The position numbers and the translations under genes were made by a program. The notes under the pieces were generated by a model, which worked only from the letters and a program-made list of their open reading frames with translations, was not told where the DNA came from and did not search any database. From Bacillota bacterium (GTDB lineage: Bacteria > Bacillota > Bacilli > Paenibacillales > NBRC-103111), in contig JAEWMH010000161.1 of NCBI GenBank assembly GCA_023393235.1, positions 1-18,944 of the forward strand: a DNA stretch of 18,944 bases, written 5' to 3'. The stretch's first letter is position 1. Every line of letters starts with the position of its first letter. Below, in pieces: positions 8,589-15,002 of the stretch.

Positions 8589-9383
8589 TTGTCACGTTTT
8601 GTAAAAGCAAAGGAAGAACAAGGGTATGTGGACATCATTGCCGAGGATAATCCGTATTTGAAGATTTTGGCGCTGGGCAAGCTGTTTCTGGCGGGAGGCC
8701 AGCAGTATTCGGCATCAACAGGCGAATACGAAACCGCGCTGGTCCTGTTGTCCGGCCAGATGTCCGTAAGCTGCGAAGGGGTAACCTTCGAGGGTTTGGA
8801 CAGCCGGGACAGCGTGTTTGCCGGGAAAGCAACCACGGTATACATCCCGTGCCAATCCTCTTATACGGTGATCGCCGAAGGGAAAGCAGTGATTGCCGTG
8901 TGCAAGGTGAAGGCGGAGGAAAAGCATAGACCCTTCGTGGTCCGCCCCGGCGAGGTTGTGGTTCACCAGCGGGGCAAGGACTCCTGGAAGCGGGAGGTGC
9001 ATGATATTATTGCCGACAATGCAGAAGGCCGGGTGCACCGTATGATTTTGGGCGAAACCTTCAATGAAGCGGGCAATTGGTCCAGTTTCCCGCCGCATAA
9101 GCATGACGGAGAGTTCGCTCCCGAGGAGCCTAATTTGGAGGAGGTTTACCACTACCAGACCAATCCTTCCCAAGGCTTCGGCATTCAGGTTCATTACACC
9201 AAGGACGGCAGCATCGACGATGCGCATATCATCCGGCACGGCGACAGCTTCGCCATCGACAAGGGCTACCATCCGGTAAGCGCGGCGGGCGGTTATGAAG
9301 TGTATTACCTGTGGTTTATGGCTGGAGAATCCGGCCGCAAGCTCAACCCCTATGATGATCCTGATCATAAGTGGTTGAAATAA
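8589..9383 (+). CDS. iolB: 5-deoxy-glucuronate isomerase (IolB/KduI-family bicupin)
   Basis: A 264-residue cytoplasmic bicupin close to the usual IolB length (about 270). IolB converts 5-deoxy-D-glucuronate to 2-deoxy-5-keto-D-gluconate in inositol breakdown; the sister enzyme KduI isomerises 5-keto-4-deoxyuronate from pectin or alginate. IolB-like landmarks are SSFPPHKHD (residues 165-173, metal ligands H170 and H172), the acidic pair of LEEVYHY (184-185), GFGIQVHYT, a conserved His in GYHPV and a C-terminal YYLWFMAG. The open frame extends up to a GTG at 8493, but that extension crosses the promoter-like region and does not resemble the family. TTG 8589 follows AGGGTG by 6 bases and begins at the expected place; GTG 8580 is the alternative. 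No other inositol gene lies in the window, so the true substrate is uncertain. A strong terminator follows. Confidence 0.85.
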   Translation: MSRFVKAKEEQGYVDIIAEDNPYLKILALGKLFLAGGQQYSASTGEYETALVLLSGQMSVSCEGVTFEGLDSRDSVFAGKATTVYIPCQSSYTVIAEGKAVIAVCKVKAEEKHRPFVVRPGEVVVHQRGKDSWKREVHDIIADNAEGRVHRMILGETFNEAGNWSSFPPHKHDGEFAPEEPNLEEVYHYQTNPSQGFGIQVHYTKDGSIDDAHIIRHGDSFAIDKGYHPVSAAGGYEVYYLWFMAGESGRKLNPYDDPDHKWLK

Positions 9384-9397
9384 ATAAATTCTTTCCG

Positions 9398-9450
9398 AAG
9401 AAACCAGGCTATGCCGCCCCTAAAGGCAGAGCCTGGTTTCTTTTTATTTT
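9398..9450 (+). terminator. Strong rho-independent terminator after the IolB-like gene
   Basis: A 13-bp perfect outer stem pairs 9398-9410 with 9430-9442, extended inside by a TGCC/GGCA pairing, and is followed by a T-rich run to 9450. It begins 15 bases after the stop codon. Confidence 0.92.
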
Positions 9451-9477
9451 GCCCAAAAGGGTATGCCCTTCCGGACA

Positions 9478-9506
9478 TTATCAACTTTTCCTGCACAGGT
9501 TATGAT
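9478..9506 (+). promoter_or_regulatory. Candidate sigma-A promoter for the small membrane peptide
   Basis: TTATCA (9478-9483), a 17-base spacer and TATGAT (9501-9506) match the sigma-A consensus at 4/6 and 5/6. It lies just after the terminator and 77 bases before the GTG of the small ORF, supporting that ORF as a separate unit. Confidence 0.5.
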
Positions 9507-9582
9507 CAAATTAGAAATGGTGCCAATTAGCGGAAGGGCGGCTGCCGATGCAGCTAACATTACCGATGGGGAGTCATGAATC

Positions 9583-9741
9583 GTGAAGACATTATTAGGA
9601 CTGACAAAGAGTGTATTCTTTAAAATTATAGGTTCGGTTTTATTGATGGCAGGCGTTTTTTTCATCTTCATCTTGTTTGTCACCATATTTGCGTTACAAG
9701 GGGAATTGCAGCAAACTCTTCAAATGTTCAACACCAATTAG
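9583..9741 (+). CDS. Small single-span membrane peptide (52 aa)
   Basis: A short ORF starting MKTLLGLTK at GTG 9583, preceded by GGGGAG (9568-9573) at a 9-base gap. Residues about 12-38 are continuously hydrophobic (FFKIIGSVLLMAG then a Phe/Ile-rich stretch), giving one transmembrane helix with a Lys-containing N-terminus and a polar Gln-rich tail ending MFNTN. No family is recognised. A promoter-like sequence upstream and a terminator before that suggest its own small transcript. No clear terminator follows. The ribosome site, length and amphipathic layout favour a real gene, but I have only sequence shape to go on; a chance hydrophobic ORF in AT-rich DNA is the alternative. Confidence 0.5.
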   Translation: MKTLLGLTKSVFFKIIGSVLLMAGVFFIFILFVTIFALQGELQQTLQMFNTN

Positions 9742-9911
9742 GAGTACTGTGCAGGATTTTATACATAAAAAGATGACTGTTCGCCGTGACAGGTCAGGGT
9801 TAAGGAATGCATCGCCCTGGTACACGCAATATAAAGCAGGCTTCTGTCCATCTCTCGGGAACTTGGTTTTTCTTCTGTAAAAAATATAACTATATATGGG
9901 GTGAACACAGC

Positions 9912-9937
9912 AAAAAATCCTATTTTACTGAAGGACC
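9912..9937 (-). terminator. Weak terminator candidate for the crt-carH operon
   Basis: Read on the minus strand, GGTCCT (9932-9937) pairs with AGGATT (9916-9921) using two G-U pairs and a 10-base loop, followed by four Ts. It lies 13 bases past the carH stop. The stem is short, so efficiency may be low. I see nothing convincing in the remaining 170 bases (9742-9911). Confidence 0.35.
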
Positions 9938-9949
9938 AAGCAGTGAGGG

Positions 9950-10870
9950 CTATACTCGATCACCGGTAGATGATGTAAGCGCCAACCCCTCCAACCACTG
10001 ATTCCATGCTGCCAGACTGCCGTCCAGTACGAAAGGACGGAGCGGGGCCGGACAAGAGAGAAAGGCCCTGCCGCCGAGGACGAAGGTCAAATAGGGAAAT
10101 TGCGCTCTGCATTCGGAGAGCCATTCCTTCAGAGCGGGAAGATGCCGGGCATGGGAGGCGGATATGGCAACAATGGACACATCATTGGCCTTGATGAGGC
10201 TTGTCAATCCCGCATACGGGGTATTGGGGCCCAGATAAATGACGTCGATTCCCTTGCCCTGCATAAACAGGCCGAACAGCATCAGTCCCATCTGGTGAAG
10301 CTCGCCCTCCGGACAGAATGCCAAAGCCCGGGCCTTGTGAGGGCCGGCCGGCTGCGCACGCATGACCAAATGAAATCGGCTCATGATAACCTCGCTGGCG
10401 AAATGCTCCTGGGATACGGCGATCTTGCCTTGCTCCCATTCGTCACCGATACAGTGCAGCACCGGGACCATAATCCGGTGGAATACATCGTCGGTCTTAT
10501 AAAGGGAAAAGGCCAGATTGATCCATTCATTGGCACCTAAACGGTCAAACGCCATGAGTCGGCGGTATAAACCTTCGGCCAGCTCGGTATGGCGTTCCCC
10601 CGGGGCAATTGTTTCCTCTATAAGCTGGACCGGCGGAGAGGGCTGCCCGCGCTTATGCTGCTTCAGGAGCCGGGCGGCTTCGCTGATCTTTAGTCCGTTT
10701 TCCTCGATTTGCCGTTTCAGCCATTTTAACGTTTCTACGTCGGCCGTGCTGTATTGGCGGTGGCCTCCTTCGGTGCGGAGAGGATGGACGATTCCATATC
10801 TGTTCTCCCAAGCACGTATGGTCACCGTGGGGATATTAACGAGCTCGGAAACCTTCCTGATGGTATACAA
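9950..10870 (-). CDS. carH: CarH/LitR-type adenosylcobalamin photoreceptor, MerR-family repressor
   Basis: A 306-residue light-sensing regulator. In known CarH/LitR proteins, AdoCbl-bound tetramers repress carotenoid promoters in the dark, and light breaks the Co-C bond and releases DNA. Residues 1-70 are a MerR winged helix (MYTIRKVSEL, TIRAWENRYGI, GGHRQY). Residues about 90-175 are the helical cap with the CarH signature W145-x9-E155-H156. Residues 180-306 are a Rossmann cobalamin domain with E190-x-H192-x-x-G195, H192 being the expected lower cobalt ligand, and GG at 266-267. A perfect AAGGAGG (complement of 10883-10889) lies 9 bases before CTG 10873 and 12 before TTG 10870. The family N-terminus MYTIR favours TTG; longer versions place the ribosome site inside the gene. 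It is the last gene of the crt operon, 96 bases after crtM, so it probably feeds back on its own unit. Confidence 0.93.
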   Translation of the reverse strand: MYTIRKVSELVNIPTVTIRAWENRYGIVHPLRTEGGHRQYSTADVETLKWLKRQIEENGLKISEAARLLKQHKRGQPSPPVQLIEETIAPGERHTELAEGLYRRLMAFDRLGANEWINLAFSLYKTDDVFHRIMVPVLHCIGDEWEQGKIAVSQEHFASEVIMSRFHLVMRAQPAGPHKARALAFCPEGELHQMGLMLFGLFMQGKGIDVIYLGPNTPYAGLTSLIKANDVSIVAISASHARHLPALKEWLSECRAQFPYLTFVLGGRAFLSCPAPLRPFVLDGSLAAWNQWLEGLALTSSTGDRV

Positions 10871-10917
10871 CAGATACGTCCACCTCCTTATAACGTCATT
10901 CATAGAAATCAATACCC

Positions 10918-10946
10918 ATCTTATCAAGCGGGACAGCTTTGTGCAA
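10918..10946 (-). promoter_or_regulatory. Possible internal promoter for carH
   Basis: On the minus strand, TTGCAC (complement of 10941-10946), a 17-base spacer and TAAGAT (complement of 10918-10923) lie in the 96-base gap between crtM and carH. Each hexamer matches only partly (3/6 and 4/6). It would give carH a basal dark supply independent of the repressed crt promoter. Confidence 0.3.
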
Positions 10947-10966
10947 TTCTCTGTTTCGAGAAGCGG

Positions 10967-11842
10967 TCAGAGTGCAGCGTGCTTTGCGGCTTCTTCCGTT
11001 AGGTGGGGGTAACGCCTTACTGTTTTGTGCAGGATAGCAAGCTTTTTGGAGGGATTAACCATAGCCCGCTTCGTAAAAACCTCATATTGGTTATGGACAA
11101 CCTCATCCAGAATGGCCATGTAGGAATGGGCGGCCAACTCCATACAGAAGGCGCTGGATACCGGATAATCCTGCAGCCTGAGCAATCCCTGAAGCATCCA
11201 TTGCCGCGCAACGGTCATCAGCCAATCCACGGTATCGCAGAAACCCTGGGTAACCTGCCCCTGCTCGAATTCCGTTTCTGAATACCCGTAGCGTTGCATC
11301 AATTCAAGGGGAATGTAACGGCGTCCCCGCCGCTGATCCTCCCCCACATCCCGGATAATGTTGACAATCTGCATCGCTTTGCCCAACTGAACCGCTGATT
11401 CCACTGTTTCTCTACCCGCCGGATCCCCCTGCAAAATAGGGACCAGCATCTCGCCGACGGTTCCGGCAACCAGGTAGCAGTACCGTTCCAGTTCCTCGAA
11501 GGTATTGTACCGGTTGAGACTAAGGTCCATCCGCTGGCCTTCCATTTGGCGGTAGAAGGGCTCGGGTGTAACCGGGAAGCTGCGGAAAAGCCAACGCAGG
11601 GCCGGCCAGATAAAATGCCCATCGGCTGTTTCCAGGGAGCGCAGATGGGCCTCCAGCTCTGCAACCGTGTAAGGGGAGCGCTCCGGCTCGTCTACGGAAT
11701 CGTCAATGATCCGGCAGAAGGCATAAATAACATGGACAGCTTCCCGTTGCGGGCTTGCCAAGAAGCGGAACGCTTTATAAAAGGTGGATGAATACATGCG
11801 GATAATGTCTTCGCATGGGTCCAGAAAGCTGCGGTCCATCAT
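10967..11842 (-). CDS. crtM: Dehydrosqualene/phytoene synthase (CrtM-like)
   Basis: A 291-residue trans-isoprenyl diphosphate synthase that condenses two prenyl diphosphates head to head, the first committed carotenoid step; CrtM uses farnesyl diphosphate to give C30 dehydrosqualene (diapophytoene). Both magnesium-binding motifs are intact: D47-D48-S-V-D51 and N-I-I-R-D165-V-G-E-D169. YCYLVAGTVGE near 121-131 and the total length match S. aureus CrtM (287 aa). The Phe corresponding to CrtM F26 is kept (F25), but the position of W38 is His (H37); both influence chain length. Start at ATG 11842, which overlaps the upstream stop as ATGA and follows GGAG by 8 bases; the longer frame has no ribosome site. 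No GGPP synthase gene is nearby, which also favours C30. Confidence 0.9.
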   Translation of the reverse strand: MMDRSFLDPCEDIIRMYSSTFYKAFRFLASPQREAVHVIYAFCRIIDDSVDEPERSPYTVAELEAHLRSLETADGHFIWPALRWLFRSFPVTPEPFYRQMEGQRMDLSLNRYNTFEELERYCYLVAGTVGEMLVPILQGDPAGRETVESAVQLGKAMQIVNIIRDVGEDQRRGRRYIPLELMQRYGYSETEFEQGQVTQGFCDTVDWLMTVARQWMLQGLLRLQDYPVSSAFCMELAAHSYMAILDEVVHNQYEVFTKRAMVNPSKKLAILHKTVRRYPHLTEEAAKHAAL

Positions 11843-13326
11843 AATTCCAACTCCATTCGTATGTGATCGGCCAGAAGCTTTGCCCCTTGCATGACAATCG
11901 GCACACCCCCTCCGGGGTGGGTAGATGCCCCTACGGCATACAAGCCTTGAACAGGGAGAGGTATGAACTGGGGTCTCATCCATCCGGATTGACCCATAAC
12001 GGGGGCAATGCCGAAGTTGCCGCCCTGGAACAAGCCGGAGGCTTGCGCATCCAACGGAGTGCGCACATGCTGTTCAACGATGGAGGCGCGGAGGCCCGGA
12101 AAGCTCCGCCGCTCCGCTTCCGCCACTACCCAATCGGCAAGCGATTGAATGCGGCTCGGCATATCTGCCTGCTGCCAGAAGGGGGCAGAGGCGGGAGGAG
12201 TCGGAATCATCAGATACAGAACGCTTTCCCCCTCCGGTGCAGCCTCCGGATCGATGGCCGCCGGCTGGAAAGAATAGAAGGAGGGAGTCTGCGGCATGGT
12301 TCCCTCGCGGAACATGCGCTGGAGGTTCCGGTCAAAGTCAGGCGGAAGAAAAAACTGGTGGGAAACGGAATGATCCCATCGGCGGTTGGTGCCGAGAAAT
12401 ACCAACAGGCAGCCGCTAGAGGGGGTAAACCGGCGCTTCTTCAGCTCATCTCCGTAACCGGGTACCAGTCCCGCCAGAAGGGGCAGATCGCCGTTATATA
12501 TGACCTTATCATAGGGTAAAAAGCCATCTTGGGTCTCCAATCCTTTCACGGAGCCTTCTTCCACCACAATGCGGGTGACGGTACTGCGCAGCTTCATCTC
12601 TACACTGGCTGCCGCCATGGCCTCCTGAAGAACAGGAAGCAGGGAGGCGTAACCCCCCTTGACGTACCACACGCCAAAACGCTGCTCTGCGTAAGGTATA
12701 AAGGAATAAAGTGCAGGCGTCCGCCGCGGAGCGCCTCCAATATACAAGGTTTGCAGGGAATAGGCATCCGCCAGACGCGGGTCTTGGAAATAAGCAGCCG
12801 CTCTGGCGCGCACACTGCGGTAGGCCCGCATTTTGAGCAAAAGCCGTATATTCGCTGTGGCGAACGCTTGGCGGGTAGAGAGGAACGGACGGTCCAGGAA
12901 AGCCTGTTTGCCAAGGGGGAAGGATTCATCGTGCTCCTGCATATACCGCCGATAACTGTCGGTATCGGCTGGAAACAGCCTTTTAAGCTCGGCCAGCTGC
13001 CTGTCTTCGTTGTGCCACTTCTCGAATACGGCTCCGTCGGGATAATGGATCTTGTACATGGGGTCGCATGGCAGCAGGCTGATGCGGCTTGTATCGACCC
13101 CCGCTTCTCTGAGGAGCTCCAGCAGCATGTCGGGAAGCAGCACGATGGTGGGGCCTTGATCAATGCGGAAGCGTCCCAGCTCCTCGAAGCAAAGCCGTCC
13201 GCCCAGCCGGTCCGACTTCTCATGCAGCGTAACCCGGTGGCCGTTCTTCGCAAGCATCAGGGCAGCGGTGATTCCGCCGATCCCGCCCCCTGCGACGGCA
13301 ATATTCAACGCTCTGGCGCCGCCCAT
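11839..13326 (-). CDS. crtN: 4,4'-diapophytoene desaturase (CrtN-like)
   Basis: A 495-residue FAD-dependent carotenoid desaturase that adds conjugated double bonds to diapophytoene at the membrane. The dinucleotide fold G13-x-G15-x-x-G18 is followed by an acidic strand end (LHEK) and DRLGGR. GPTIVLLPD, LQTLYIGGAPRRTPALYS, FGVWYVKGG and the C-terminal GASTHPGGGVPIV correspond block by block to what I remember of S. aureus CrtN. The start at ATG 13326 has AAAGGAG 7 bases upstream and overlaps the preceding gene by 22 bases; its own end overlaps crtM by 4 bases, so translation is probably coupled through the operon. CrtP-type oxygenases share this fold and the FGVWYV.GG block, so an oxygenase activity is not excluded. 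Confidence 0.85.
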   Translation of the reverse strand: MGGARALNIAVAGGGIGGITAALMLAKNGHRVTLHEKSDRLGGRLCFEELGRFRIDQGPTIVLLPDMLLELLREAGVDTSRISLLPCDPMYKIHYPDGAVFEKWHNEDRQLAELKRLFPADTDSYRRYMQEHDESFPLGKQAFLDRPFLSTRQAFATANIRLLLKMRAYRSVRARAAAYFQDPRLADAYSLQTLYIGGAPRRTPALYSFIPYAEQRFGVWYVKGGYASLLPVLQEAMAAASVEMKLRSTVTRIVVEEGSVKGLETQDGFLPYDKVIYNGDLPLLAGLVPGYGDELKKRRFTPSSGCLLVFLGTNRRWDHSVSHQFFLPPDFDRNLQRMFREGTMPQTPSFYSFQPAAIDPEAAPEGESVLYLMIPTPPASAPFWQQADMPSRIQSLADWVVAEAERRSFPGLRASIVEQHVRTPLDAQASGLFQGGNFGIAPVMGQSGWMRPQFIPLPVQGLYAVGASTHPGGGVPIVMQGAKLLADHIRMELEL

Positions 13327-14849
13327 GATGCCGCTCCTTTCCCGATGCTTCTGCCGAAGCCGGTAAAATGGGGATTACGGGCGTTCATCAGCATCGCACA
13401 GCTGATCTTCGCCGACTCCAGAATGGTGGGCAGCCCGCTGCCGGGGTGGGTGCCTCCTCCTACCAGCCAGCAATGGTCCACCTCCTGGAAACGGTTATGG
13501 GGACGAAGAGTCAGCATCTGATCAAGAGAATGCGCCAGACTGAACGTTGCGCCGTTATACACATGCATCTGATCCCGCCAATCCCAAGGAGTCACCATGT
13601 GCTCCATGCGGATGCGGCCCTCCAGCCCTTGAAGCTCAGGCATCGTATGAAGCCGGTCCAGCACCCGCCGGCGGAAGGCTGCCGCCTCATCCTCCCAAGG
13701 GATCGAAGCCAGTGTATTCGGGACCGGCACCAGGATCATCAGGGCTGAATGGCCGGGCGGGGCAAGGGTCGGATCCAGCGCACTAGGGTTATGAATGTAA
13801 ATGGACGGCTCTTCGGATAACCGTTTATGTTTGGTGATGTCATCCACATTACTGCGGTAATCCTCTGCGAACAGGATGGTGTGATGGGGGAGTGCAACCT
13901 TGCCCTCGATACCCAAATACAGCATAAACGTGGAGCAGGAATATTTCTTTTCCTTAAGCTTCTGCGGTGAGTATTTCTTCAGCACGCCGGGTGCAAACAA
14001 ATTTGCAGCAGCATGGGCGAAATCCGCCCCGATAATCACCTCATCCGCCTCGATCTTCTCTCCATTCTCCAGAAGCACCCCATGGGCACGGCCTCCATTT
14101 ACCAGCACCTGACTTACGCCTGTACCGGTGTATAGAGCTCCGCCATGCTCCCGGATAACCTGGGCCATCGCCTCGCAGAGACGGTTGATGCCCCCGATGG
14201 GATGCATCAGGCCGTAAGCATGCTCCAGATAGGAGAGGATCGTGAAGGTGCCGGGACATTCCCAGGGGGACATGCCCAGATATTTGGACTGGAAGCAAAA
14301 TGCCGTCCGCAGACGCTCGTCGCGGAAGTAGCCGGACAATCGCCCGTGAACAGTGGTGGTGGCATCCAGCTTGGGGAGGGCCCGCAGCAGATCGCCGCCC
14401 AGGTAATCCCGCCAGCTTCCGAAGGGGCGCTCCAGCAGCGGGGCAACCCGGGAAAACTTCACCGCTTCCTCTTTCATAAACCGCTCATAACCGGCCCCTT
14501 CTCCGGGAAAAAGCGATTCGATCCGGCTGTGCATCTCCTGCCGGTCTGTGGTAGCCTCCAGTCTGAGCTCCCCAAATTGGAGACGGTACATAGGGTCCAG
14601 CGGGAGAAGCTTGACATAATCGTCAAGCCGGCGTCCGGCAAGGAGGAACAGCTCCTCCCACTTTTGGGGCATCATGAGAAATGTGGCGCCCCGGTCAAAC
14701 TGGTAGGAGGTCAGCTGGAGCAGGGAGGATCTTCCTCCGATATAAGGCTGTTTCTCGTATATGGAGACGTCATAACCGTTTGCAGAAAGCAGCATGCCCG
14801 CAGCCAGTCCTCCGGGTCCTGCTCCGACGATGGCAACCTTTCTCTTCAT
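13305..14849 (-). CDS. CrtI/CrtN-family carotenoid desaturase or oxygenase, first gene of crt operon
   Basis: A 514-residue FAD-dependent oxidoreductase of the phytoene desaturase family. G9-x-G11-x-x-G14 starts the dinucleotide fold, followed by IYEKQPYIGGR; GATFLMMP, SKYLGMSPWECPG, HPIGGINRLCEAMA and GGGTHPGSGLPT are the family blocks. It is clearly a paralogue of the next gene, yet diverged: the central block reads KYLGMSPW rather than TLYIG.P.R. C30 operons usually carry one desaturase (CrtN) and one or two CrtN-like enzymes (CrtP/CrtNb) that oxidise the end methyl groups, so it may be either a second desaturase or a diapolycopene oxygenase. AAAGGAG lies about 10 bases before ATG 14849. 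The C-terminal 30 residues overlap and extend past the downstream start. It is first in the operon and faces the photolyase across the iteron region. Confidence 0.85.
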   Translation of the reverse strand: MKRKVAIVGAGPGGLAAGMLLSANGYDVSIYEKQPYIGGRSSLLQLTSYQFDRGATFLMMPQKWEELFLLAGRRLDDYVKLLPLDPMYRLQFGELRLEATTDRQEMHSRIESLFPGEGAGYERFMKEEAVKFSRVAPLLERPFGSWRDYLGGDLLRALPKLDATTTVHGRLSGYFRDERLRTAFCFQSKYLGMSPWECPGTFTILSYLEHAYGLMHPIGGINRLCEAMAQVIREHGGALYTGTGVSQVLVNGGRAHGVLLENGEKIEADEVIIGADFAHAAANLFAPGVLKKYSPQKLKEKKYSCSTFMLYLGIEGKVALPHHTILFAEDYRSNVDDITKHKRLSEEPSIYIHNPSALDPTLAPPGHSALMILVPVPNTLASIPWEDEAAAFRRRVLDRLHTMPELQGLEGRIRMEHMVTPWDWRDQMHVYNGATFSLAHSLDQMLTLRPHNRFQEVDHCWLVGGGTHPGSGLPTILESAKISCAMLMNARNPHFTGFGRSIGKGAASWAAPER

Positions 14850-14885
14850 GAAGCGGATTCTCCTTTATGGATCGGTTGTGGTGCA

Positions 14886-14914
14886 TAGACAAGTTATACA
14901 AAAGTCCGTATAAT
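14886..14914 (+). promoter_or_regulatory. Near-consensus sigma-A promoter for the photolyase gene
   Basis: TAGACA (14886-14891), exactly 17 bases, and TATAAT (14909-14914) match 5/6 and 6/6. This is the strongest promoter in the window. The first TTATACA repeat lies inside the spacer and the second directly after the -10, so a protein bound there would block RNA polymerase. The predicted leader to ATG 15003 is about 80 bases. Confidence 0.75.
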
Positions 14915-14948
14915 CTTATACAAATATTACTCAAAAGTTATACAAAAG
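14891..14948 (+). repeat. Three phased TTATACA iterons: candidate CarH operator
   Basis: TATACA starts at 14895, 14917 and 14939, each exactly 22 bases apart (two helical turns). The outer two share the 14-base AAGTTATACAAAAG (14891-14904 and 14935-14948). A weaker match, TACTCA at 14928, falls midway between the second and third. As I recall, Thermus CarH contacts 11-bp direct repeats with a TnnACA core; every copy here has that core. The array overlaps both divergent promoters. Binding by the local CarH is inferred, not shown. Confidence 0.75.
14893..14923 (-). promoter_or_regulatory. Candidate leftward promoter of the crt operon
   Basis: On the minus strand TTGTAT (complement of 14918-14923), 19 bases and TATAAC (complement of 14893-14898) could drive the operon with a leader of about 37 bases. 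Both hexamers lie within TTATACA repeats. An alternative is TTGAGT with TATACG at 16-base spacing. Neither is strong on its own. Confidence 0.4.
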
Positions 14949-15002
14949 GTCAATAGTACAGATGTTTTTTTATTGCAAATTTTATTTAGGAGCCATGGGA
15001 GC

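Noticed and set aside
7693..8610. Minus-strand open frame of 305 codons over the SLH domains
   Set aside because: Antisense to three clear SLH domains and across the promoter of the next gene; no family resemblance.
9444..9686. Minus-strand 80-codon frame over the small membrane peptide
   Set aside because: It overlaps the terminator tail of the isomerase gene; the plus-strand ORF has a better start site and a coherent transmembrane segment.
9757..9770. Palindrome TTTTAT-AC-ATAAAA containing one TATACA
   Set aside because: A single copy without the 22-base phasing or a promoter; AT-rich palindromes of this size are expected by chance.
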